The notes under the pieces: model-generated
Databases searched by the model: none
What the model was told of the DNA's origin: nothing
The model's input: only the letters and a program-made list of their open reading frames with translations
NCBI GenBank assembly: GCA_016210805.1
Contig: JACQTL010000196.1
Span: 1-15,329, forward strand
Length of the DNA stretch: 15,329 nucleotides
From: Actinomycetota bacterium
GTDB lineage: Bacteria > Actinomycetota > UBA4738 > G016210805
Direction: 5' to 3'
Shown here: positions 10,201 to 15,329 of the stretch, in pieces
Numbering within the stretch: the first letter of the stretch is position 1
Layout of the letters: the number at the start of each line of letters is the position of its first letter
Position numbers and translations under genes: made by a program

Positions 10201-10330
10201 AGGGACGGTGCTTCCTCGGACCGTTGGTTGCCCGTCCCGGGCCGCATCCCCGCTCTCGCGGGATGGCACCTTGGAGGTCCGATCCCCAGGTTGCCGGGCC
10301 GGCGGCGAGCGCCGGCCACTCCTGATGCCT
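10201..10330 (-). ncRNA. SAM riboswitch, SAM-IV or SAM-I/IV-variant type, in the metH leader
   Basis: Read on the minus strand the metH leader holds the SAM-I family core: CCGGCAACC followed by AAGGTGCCATCCC. P1 pairs GCATC (10328-10324) with GATGC (10248-10244). P2 pairs GGCCGGC (10317-10311) with GCCGGCC (10304-10298); it is a short stem with no kink-turn. P3 pairs ACCT (10291-10288) with AGGT (10271-10268) and extends through GGGG/CTCC. P4 is CCCGC-GAGA-GCGGG (10263-10250). P5 is GCCCG-GGA-CGGGC (10242-10230). The P3 loop TCGGACC (10282-10276) is perfectly complementary to GGTCCGA (10222-10216), just after P5. A P3-loop to 3'-tail pseudoknot after P5 is the hallmark that separates SAM-IV-like aptamers from SAM-I. 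SAM binding should lower metH expression. Confidence 0.85.
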
Positions 10331-10337
10331 CGGCCGG

Positions 10338-10343
10338 ATTCTA
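10338..10343 (-). promoter_or_regulatory. Putative -10 box of the metH transcript
   Basis: TAGAAT on the minus strand matches TATAAT at five of six positions. A start near 10331 would place the 5' end of the RNA just before the riboswitch P1 helix at 10328, which is where a promoter is expected. I see no good -35 box; the upstream bases are occupied by the terminator-like hairpin of the preceding gene. Confidence 0.6.
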
Positions 10344-10348
10344 CCGCC

Positions 10349-10394
10349 GACGAGGGGCCGGGGCGACCGGGCCCCGCTCGGGGAACCCCTCGTC
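10349..10394 (-). terminator. Terminator-like hairpin at the end of the GAF-HisKA_3 kinase gene
   Basis: On the minus strand GACGAGGGG (10394-10386) pairs perfectly with CCCCTCGTC (10357-10349) over 9 bp. Inside is a second 6-bp stem, CGGGGC (10376-10371) with GCCCCG (10364-10359). The outer stem begins inside the kinase stop codon (10395-10393). There is no T-tract, so it is either a T-less terminator or an RNA 3'-end stabilising structure. It abuts the metH -10 box. Confidence 0.5.
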
Positions 10395-12075
10395 AGGCCG
10401 AAACGGGGACCGGTGTCCCGGGGAGCCAGACCTCGACGGTCGTGCCGCTCCCGGGCCGGCTGTCGATCCGGATCCATCCGCCGGCGGCCTCGGCCCGCTC
10501 CCGCATCGAGACCAGGCCGAGGTGGCCTGGGGCCATGAGGCCGGAGGCGCTCGGGTCGAACCCGCGGCCGTCGTCCCGGATCCGGACGACGTACCCGCGG
10601 TCCCGTTCCTCGAGCACGACCTCCACCCGGGCCGCGGCGGCGTGCTTGCGCACGTTGGCCAGGGCCTCCTGGCATATCCGGTACAGGTTCACCCGCGCGT
10701 CGGTGGGAGGCTCCTCGGCCAGCCTGTCGACCAGCTCGTGCGCCGTGCCGGCCCCGTCGAAGGAGCGTTCCAGCGACAGTCGGAGCGAGGCGGCCAGCCC
10801 CTCCTGGTCGAGGGAGGGGGGGCGCAGGTCGAAAAGGAGGGTCCGGAGCCTGGCGATGGCGGCCTCCAGGGTGCTCTGGAGGTCGTCGAGCACCGCCAGG
10901 GCCCCGGGGTCGTCGAGCCGCCGCCGGAGCATCCCCAGCCGGAGGCCGACGGCCGCCACCGCCTGGATGGAGTCGTCGTGGATGTCGGAGGCGATGCGCT
11001 GGCGCTCCACCTCCTGGGCCTCCACGAGCCGGGACAGCATGCGGCCCCTGTCCTCGAACAGGGATGCGTTCCGCAGCGCCGACGAGCCGATCGCCGCCAG
11101 GGCCTCGAGCATGTGCCGGTCGTCCGGGTCGAACTGCCCCGTCCCGCGCCGCCCCCCGACGACCAGCCACCCGTCGGGGCCGTTCGTCATGGCCACCCCC
11201 AGCTCGCCGGCACCGGGCGGCTCGCCGTCCAGGCGGGCCTCCCGGCACTGCGCGATGTCGCGGGCCGACCGGAGGATGGCCTGGCGAACCTCGTGGAGGC
11301 CGATCGTGGCGTGGGCCTCGGACGTGGCCGCCAGGAGCACGTCGAGCCTGGCGTGCTCCCGCTCCGCCCGGACGTGGGCCGCCAGGCTCCCGTGGAGCGC
11401 GACGATCGCGGCCACCCCGACGGCCAGGCCCCAGGGGTGCAGGGCGGCGACGGGACCCATCAGCAGGCCGATCGACACCGTCCCGACCCACAGCCATCCC
11501 CGGGTGGGGAGCGTGGCGGTGAGGGCCCGGCGGAGGGGGACCCGGTCGGCCAGGTGGAGGATCCCGGCCACGGCAAGGTTGTTGATCACGATGTACAGAG
11601 CGAGCCCGCAGAGCACCGCGACCAGGCGCCGGCCCTGCTCGTCGCCGGCCGGGTCGATGGCCCCGATGAGCAGCAGGGCCGCCCCGGCGCCGGCCAGGAG
11701 CTGGCCGAGGTTGAAGGCGACCTTGATGGGAGGAAGGCGTCTGGCCAGGTTCCCCACCGTGAGCCCCACGGCGAAGACCAGGAGGACCGGCACCGGAGGG
11801 AACACGAAGCTCATGGCCACCAGGAAGGCCTCCTGGAGGTCCATGGCCTCGCTCTCCTCCCGGTACAGGACCCTGAGCGGGGAGAGCTGGTCCGCCACGA
11901 ACAGCACGAGGAACGCCGCCCACAGCCCGGGCCTGGGGAAGCCGTCCCCCCGACCGGCCGCCACGACGCCGGCCACGGCTCCGGCGCCCGCGATCACGGC
12001 CACCGCCACGTAGGCCCGGACCGACCGGGGGGCCTTCCCGCGCCGGTCCTGGCCCCGGGCCGGCCCCCGTCTCAA
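10393..12075 (-). CDS. Membrane sensor histidine kinase, GAF plus HisKA_3 (NarL-partner type)
   Basis: 560 residues if the start is TTG 12075, which overlaps the upstream kinase's stop as TTGA, with a purine-rich run just before it. In-frame GTG codons about 20 residues later (AYVAVAV) are alternatives, but would remove the positively charged lead-in to the first membrane helix. About seven hydrophobic segments fill residues 20-230, forming a membrane sensor domain I cannot name. A GAF-like region (about 240-345) follows, then the HisKA_3 box ERQRIASDIHDDSIQ with phospho-acceptor His366. The ATPase domain shows EALANVRKH (about 469-478), DDGRGFDP (about 501) and GLVSMRERAEAAGG. Kinases of this class normally phosphorylate NarL/LuxR-type regulators, but none is adjacent. 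A terminator-like hairpin follows the stop codon. Confidence 0.88.
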   Translation of the reverse strand: MRRGPARGQDRRGKAPRSVRAYVAVAVIAGAGAVAGVVAAGRGDGFPRPGLWAAFLVLFVADQLSPLRVLYREESEAMDLQEAFLVAMSFVFPPVPVLLVFAVGLTVGNLARRLPPIKVAFNLGQLLAGAGAALLLIGAIDPAGDEQGRRLVAVLCGLALYIVINNLAVAGILHLADRVPLRRALTATLPTRGWLWVGTVSIGLLMGPVAALHPWGLAVGVAAIVALHGSLAAHVRAEREHARLDVLLAATSEAHATIGLHEVRQAILRSARDIAQCREARLDGEPPGAGELGVAMTNGPDGWLVVGGRRGTGQFDPDDRHMLEALAAIGSSALRNASLFEDRGRMLSRLVEAQEVERQRIASDIHDDSIQAVAAVGLRLGMLRRRLDDPGALAVLDDLQSTLEAAIARLRTLLFDLRPPSLDQEGLAASLRLSLERSFDGAGTAHELVDRLAEEPPTDARVNLYRICQEALANVRKHAAAARVEVVLEERDRGYVVRIRDDGRGFDPSASGLMAPGHLGLVSMRERAEAAGGWIRIDSRPGSGTTVEVWLPGTPVPVSA

Positions 12076-14108
12076 CGGCCCCCTCCCCCTCCCGGCAGGA
12101 AGACCCGGAAGGCCGCTCCTCCGCCCGGGCGGTCCTCCACCCAGGCCCGGCCGCCGTGCAGCTCGGCGAAGCGGAGCACGAGGGAGAGCCCGATTCCCGT
12201 TCCGGGCACGGGGCGGGCCTCGGGACCCCGGCGGAAGGCCTCGAATACCGCGGCCTTGAGCTCTTCGGGGACGCCCCGCCCGTCGTCCTCGACGCCGATC
12301 AGGACGCCCCCGTCGTGGGCCCGGACGGTGACCCAGACGGAGGCCTCCGGGGGGGTGTGGCGCACCGCGTTCACCACCAGGTTCTCCACGATCCGCTCGA
12401 CCTTCGCCGCGTCGACCGGGATGACCACCGGGTCGGCCTCGACGCGGATGGCCCGTCCCCCGAACGCCTCCGACTGCTCCACGGCCTGCCGGACCACGGC
12501 TCCCACGTCCGCCGGCCGGAGGTTCGGCGACACGATGCCCCGTCCCAGCCGGTCCAGGTCGAGCAGGTCCGAGAGGAGCCGGTCCAGCTTGCGCGCGTTC
12601 GTGGCCACCCCCCGGATCAGGTCCCTCACCTCCTCCCGGGAGAGGGCCCCGAGGTCGTCCCGATCGAGGGTCAGGGCCGCCCCCAGGACGGCCGCCAGCG
12701 GCGTCCGGAGGTCGTGCGAGACCGCGGCCAGGAAGGTGTTCTTGAGCTCGTCGAGAGCCCTCAGGCGGCGGGCGGCCTCCCGCTCCTGTTCCAGGGTCAG
12801 CTCGAGAGCCCCTTCGGCCAGCTTGCGGTCGTTGACGTTGGTGGCCGACCCCACCCACTCCCGCACGGTGCCGTCGGGCGCCATCACCGGCGTCCCCCTG
12901 ACCAGCCACCACTCGTAGGCTCCCTCGCGGTTCCTGACGCGGTACTCGACCTCGTAGATGCTCCGCGAGGCCCCGGCCCGCTCCCACAGGCGCTCGGCGC
13001 GCTCCCGGTCGTCGGGATGGATCGCCTCCAGCCATCCGCCCCCCGCCGCCTCCTCGGGGTCCTGGCCGGTGATCGCCGTCCACATTGCCCCGGCCTCGCC
13101 CATCTCGCCCTCCGGCGACGCCGTCCAGACCACCTGGGCCGTGGCGTTCACCAGGGAGCGGTAGCGCTCCTCGCTCTCCCGGAGGGCCTCCTCGGCGCGC
13201 TTGCGCTCGATGGCCAGCGCGATGCGGTCGGCGACGGTGGAGAGCGCCCGGAGGCTGTCGTCGGAGAGCTGGCGGCGGGCGAACACCGCGATGAGGCCCA
13301 GCGCGCGGTCCCCGACGACCAGGGGGTGCCCGGCCAGGGCGGTCATGCCGGCCTCGCCGGCCCACGCGGCGCTGATGAACCGGGGCTCGTCGGGCACCCG
13401 GTTGGTCAGGAACGGCCTGCGGGAGCGCAGCACCCCCCCCAGGGCCAGGCCGTCCGCGGGGACCTCCCCTCCGACGGGGGGATCCCCCGGATCCATGCCG
13501 CCCACGGCCTCGAGCCGGCAGGTGTCGTCCGACGCCCGGTACGACCAGATCCGGACCGTGGCGGCGTCCAGGTGGCGCTGCATCGCGTCGGCGCACCGCC
13601 CCAGGACCTCCTCCAGGGGGACGTCCTCGGTCACGGCGGTGGCCACCTCGGCACCCAGGGCCTCCAGGTCGGCCCGGCGGAGCAGCGCCTCCTCGACCCG
13701 CTTCTCCTCGGTGATGTCCAGGTAGAGCCCCTGCGTGTACAGCACCTCGCCGTCGGGGCCCCGGACGACCACGTCCTGGTCACGCAGCCAGACCATGCGG
13801 CCGTCCCTGCGGAAGGCGCGGTACTCGACGCAGAAGGGCGTCTCGTCTCCGGTGGTCCGCTTGAGCTCATCGAGGACCCTGTCCCTGTCGTCCGGGTGTA
13901 TGCACCGGATCCAGAGGTCGGGGTCGGCCACCCACTCCTCGGGCGTGTATCCCATCAGGCCCTCGATCTGGGGGCTCACGTAGAGGTGGGTGGCCACCTC
14001 GTCGAGGGCGCAGATGTAGGTGACCGCCGGGAGCTGCTCGACCAGGTTGCGGTACCTGGCCTCGGTCTCCCGGAGCCGTCGCTCCACGAGCTGCTGTTGG
14101 GCCTTCAT
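12072..14108 (-). CDS. Soluble hybrid-sensor histidine kinase, PAS-GAF-PAS-HisKA-HATPase
   Basis: 678 residues from ATG 14108. There are no membrane segments, so it should sense in the cytoplasm. The order is PAS (about 12-135; VSPQIEGLMGYTPEEW, ending in the PAC motif YLDITEEKR), GAF (about 150-310), a second PAS (about 315-435; AITGQDPEE, ending SATNVNDRK), a helical linker, then HisKA with FLAAVSHDLRTPLAAVLG (His466). The ATPase domain has all boxes: N (ENLVVNAVRHTPP), G1 (DDGRGVP, about 609), F (FEAFRRG) and G2 (GTGIGLSL, about 637). No receiver domain or adjacent response regulator is present. The Shine-Dalgarno sequence before the ATG is poor. The 73-nt gap from the upstream aldo/keto reductase allows co-transcription. 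Its stop overlaps the next kinase's TTG start. Confidence 0.93.
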   Translation of the reverse strand: MKAQQQLVERRLRETEARYRNLVEQLPAVTYICALDEVATHLYVSPQIEGLMGYTPEEWVADPDLWIRCIHPDDRDRVLDELKRTTGDETPFCVEYRAFRRDGRMVWLRDQDVVVRGPDGEVLYTQGLYLDITEEKRVEEALLRRADLEALGAEVATAVTEDVPLEEVLGRCADAMQRHLDAATVRIWSYRASDDTCRLEAVGGMDPGDPPVGGEVPADGLALGGVLRSRRPFLTNRVPDEPRFISAAWAGEAGMTALAGHPLVVGDRALGLIAVFARRQLSDDSLRALSTVADRIALAIERKRAEEALRESEERYRSLVNATAQVVWTASPEGEMGEAGAMWTAITGQDPEEAAGGGWLEAIHPDDRERAERLWERAGASRSIYEVEYRVRNREGAYEWWLVRGTPVMAPDGTVREWVGSATNVNDRKLAEGALELTLEQEREAARRLRALDELKNTFLAAVSHDLRTPLAAVLGAALTLDRDDLGALSREEVRDLIRGVATNARKLDRLLSDLLDLDRLGRGIVSPNLRPADVGAVVRQAVEQSEAFGGRAIRVEADPVVIPVDAAKVERIVENLVVNAVRHTPPEASVWVTVRAHDGGVLIGVEDDGRGVPEELKAAVFEAFRRGPEARPVPGTGIGLSLVLRFAELHGGRAWVEDRPGGGAAFRVFLPGGGGGR

Positions 14109-14124
14109 CCGGACGCCCCGCGTT

Positions 14125-14173
14125 CCCTGCCCAATACTGTCGGCCGGACGGGGGCCCTCCTTGACGGGCAGGG
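14125..14173. repeat. 8-bp inverted repeat between the aldo/keto reductase and the kinase pair
   Basis: CCCTGCCC (14125-14132) and GGGCAGGG (14166-14173) are perfect inverted copies separated by 33 bp. The repeat lies in the 73-bp gap after the reductase stop and before the kinase ATG. It could be a long-loop stem in the RNA or a split operator. The only -10-like sequence here on the minus strand (CAGTAT or AGTATT) is poor. Confidence 0.3.
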
Positions 14174-14181
14174 GGACGGGG

Positions 14182-15123
14182 TCAGCCGGCGGCCAGGACC
14201 TCCTCGACCTCCCGCAGCGTGGCCGGGTCCAGGTCGATCTCGCCCGCCTCCGCGTTCTGCCGGACGTGGGCGGGGTTCCGGCTCCCCGCGATGGCGGAGG
14301 TGACGCCGGGCTGGTGCACCGTCCAGGCCAGCGCGAGCTGGGCGAGGGTGACGTCCAGCCTCTCCGCGATCGGGCGGAGCTCGTCCACCAGGGCCAGGTT
14401 GCGCTCCCGGTTCCCCGGCCCGAACAGCCGCCGGGCGTCGCCGTCCTTCGGGTCGGCCCGCCAGTCCCCGGGGCCGAACTCGGTGCCGGGGCCGATCGCC
14501 CCGGTGAGGAGCCCGTAGGCCAGGGGCCCGTAGGCCACCGTCCCGATGCCCGCCTCCCCGCACCACGCCACCAGCTCGGCGCGGTCCCGGTAAAGCATCG
14601 AGAGCTCGGGCTGGAGGGAGTCGACGTGTCGGATCCCCAGGCACCGTTCGATCAGGTCCCTGTCGAAGTTGGAGACCCCCACGAACCGGACCAGGCCATC
14701 CTGCGCGAGCTCGGCCATGGACCCCCACGTCTCCTCGACGGGGACCCCGGTCCGGTCGGGCCAGTGGAGCTGGTACAGGTCGACGTGGTCCACCCCCAGG
14801 CGGCGGAGGCTCCCCTCCACCGCCCGGCGGACCTGCTCGGGACGGAACCCGGTGCCCTCCGGCTCGGGGGCCACCTTGGTGGCGATCAGGACCTCGTCGC
14901 GGCGGCCCCGGAGGGCCCTGCCGACGAGCTCCTCGGAGCGCCCGTTCCCGTAGACCTCGGCCGTGTCGATCCAGTCGATCCCGGCCTCGAGCGCGGCATC
15001 GACCGCCCCGACGACCTCGGCGTCCGGCGGGTTGGGCCCGTAGGCCTCGCCGCCCATCTCCCAGGCGCCGAAGCCGATGACCGACACCTCGGGCCCATGG
15101 GCCCCCAACCGCCGGGACTTCAC
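14182..15123 (-). CDS. Aldo/keto reductase
   Basis: 313 residues from GTG 15123. It is an NAD(P)H-dependent oxidoreductase with a (beta/alpha)8 barrel. The catalytic tetrad is visible: Asp53 and Tyr58 in DWIDTAEVYGNG, Lys83 in IATKVAP, and His120 in YQLHWPD. The family segments SRRLGAHGPEVSVIGFGAW, VGVSNFD, YGPLAYGLLTG and the C-terminal nucleotide-binding SAIAGSRNPAHVRQN are all present. The substrate is unknown; the family covers many sugars and carbonyls. The start is chosen because TAGATT (15131-15136, minus) lies 7 nt before the GTG with no ribosome binding site, as in leaderless genes. An ATG at 15177 in the same frame would lie upstream of that promoter. The next genes on this strand are the two kinases. 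Confidence 0.93.
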   Translation of the reverse strand: MKSRRLGAHGPEVSVIGFGAWEMGGEAYGPNPPDAEVVGAVDAALEAGIDWIDTAEVYGNGRSEELVGRALRGRRDEVLIATKVAPEPEGTGFRPEQVRRAVEGSLRRLGVDHVDLYQLHWPDRTGVPVEETWGSMAELAQDGLVRFVGVSNFDRDLIERCLGIRHVDSLQPELSMLYRDRAELVAWCGEAGIGTVAYGPLAYGLLTGAIGPGTEFGPGDWRADPKDGDARRLFGPGNRERNLALVDELRPIAERLDVTLAQLALAWTVHQPGVTSAIAGSRNPAHVRQNAEAGEIDLDPATLREVEEVLAAG

Positions 15124-15130
15124 GACCCGG

Positions 15131-15136
15131 AATCTA
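15131..15136 (-). promoter_or_regulatory. Putative -10 box of the leaderless aldo/keto reductase gene
   Basis: TAGATT on the minus strand fits TANNNT and is 7 nt from the GTG at 15123. A -35-like CCGACG (complement of 15154-15159) lies at 17-nt spacing and is one arm of a perfect palindrome shared with the divergent promoter. Confidence 0.55.
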
Positions 15137-15149
15137 CCCGAACGGCACC

Positions 15150-15159
15150 CCGACGTCGG
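15150..15159. promoter_or_regulatory. 10-bp palindrome between divergent aldo/keto reductase and korA promoters
   Basis: CCGACGTCGG is a perfect palindrome. Each arm reads CCGACG, a partial match (GAC core) to the TTGACA -35 box, at 17 nt from the reductase -10 and 16 nt from the korA -10. It may be the overlapping -35 elements, a dimeric regulator's operator, or both. Confidence 0.4.
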
Positions 15160-15171
15160 CCGGCGACGCGA

Positions 15172-15177
15172 TACCAT
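15172..15177 (+). promoter_or_regulatory. Putative -10 box of the korA-like gene
   Basis: TACCAT fits TANNNT. A start near 15184 would give a leader of about 35 nt before ATG 15219. The purine-rich GGGGAGG at 15182-15188 is too far from that ATG to serve as its ribosome binding site. Confidence 0.45.
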
Positions 15178-15218
15178 CGACGGGGAGGCCGGCCGCGCCG
15201 TACCGCCGGCATGCGCGC

Positions 15219-15329
15219 ATGGGAACGAAGTCCGTCCCGAAGTCCGTGGAGGAAAGGGAGCACGTCGTCGTGCGGTTCGCCGGCGACTCCGGCGACGGGA
15301 TGCAGCTGACCGGCGACCGGTTCACCAAC
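15219..15329 (+). CDS. korA: 2-oxoacid:ferredoxin oxidoreductase alpha subunit (KorA type), N-terminal fragment
   Basis: 37 residues are visible before the window ends. After a polar lead-in (MGTKSVPKSVEEREH) comes VVVRFAGDSGDGMQLTGDRFTN, the signature start of the gamma-type domain fused at the N-terminus of KorA-type alpha subunits. These enzymes oxidatively decarboxylate 2-oxoglutarate or related 2-oxoacids, make acyl-CoA and reduce ferredoxin; the thiamine-binding beta subunit should follow downstream. ATG 15219 has no clear Shine-Dalgarno sequence. A GTG at 15246 and one at 15264 (after the purine-rich GGAGGAAAGGGAG) are in-frame alternatives. The substrate (2-oxoglutarate or another 2-oxoacid) cannot be told from this fragment. 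Confidence 0.85.
   Translation, partial: MGTKSVPKSVEEREHVVVRFAGDSGDGMQLTGDRFTN

Noticed and set aside
10154..10330. A cobalamin riboswitch in front of the B12-dependent metH
   Set aside because: The leader has no B12-box; the conserved elements match the SAM-I/SAM-IV aptamer core instead.
14161..14190. TTGACG on the plus strand as a promoter -35 box
   Set aside because: No -10-like sequence lies 16-18 nt downstream, and no plus-strand gene begins there.
15124..15177. N-terminal extension of the aldo/keto reductase from an ATG at 15177
   Set aside because: The extension is arginine-rich and not part of the reductase fold, and it would start upstream of the likely promoter at 15131-15136.

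Overview
The window is about 15.3 kb of very GC-rich DNA (well above 70% by eye, with strong G/C third-position bias in every gene) and is almost completely coding. Several signs point to an actinomycete (Actinomycetota): a mycothiol-dependent maleylpyruvate-isomerase-type protein, a SAM riboswitch of the actinobacterial SAM-IV / SAM-I/IV-variant kind in front of metH, start codons placed 6-7 nt after TANNNT boxes (leaderless transcripts), and a 2-oxoacid:ferredoxin oxidoreductase. Genus or class cannot be read from this stretch. I see no mobile element, CRISPR array, tRNA or rRNA, and no region of deviant composition, so this looks like ordinary chromosome.

Left part (1-3524): the end of a MoxR AAA+ ATPase is translationally coupled to a DUF58 protein. 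A SpoIIM-family membrane protein points towards them from the opposite strand, and its 3' end overlaps the DUF58 3' end. Divergent from spoIIM is an RDD-family membrane protein. Together these are the known MoxR/DUF58/SpoIIM/RDD neighbourhood, probably a membrane-linked chaperone system. Middle-left (3565-6453): a DinB/MDMPI-type protein (minus) and a coupled pair, glycerate kinase and a YbaK-type tRNA-editing protein (plus), diverge from a compact promoter region whose two -10 boxes overlap. An A-type Fe-S carrier follows with its own promoter.

Middle (6458-10394): full-length cobalamin-dependent methionine synthase (metH, minus, 1231 aa). Its roughly 180-nt leader can be folded by eye into a SAM riboswitch with P1-P5, a P3-loop pseudoknot, mutually exclusive alternative helices and a hairpin that covers the ribosome binding site. 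This is the most informative regulatory structure in the window. Its promoter sits directly against a terminator-like hairpin at the end of the upstream kinase gene.

Right part (10393-15329): two sensor histidine kinases of different classes are joined by a TTGA stop/start overlap: a soluble PAS-GAF-PAS-HisKA kinase, then a membrane GAF-HisKA_3 kinase. No response regulator lies next to them. Upstream is an aldo/keto reductase, probably leaderless. It diverges from the start of a 2-oxoacid:ferredoxin oxidoreductase alpha subunit (korA-like), which is cut by the window edge. A perfect 10-bp palindrome lies where both -35 boxes would be.

No wholly new system is evident. The best leads are the metH riboswitch architecture, the coupled orphan kinases with an unassigned membrane sensor domain, and the compact divergent and leaderless promoters.
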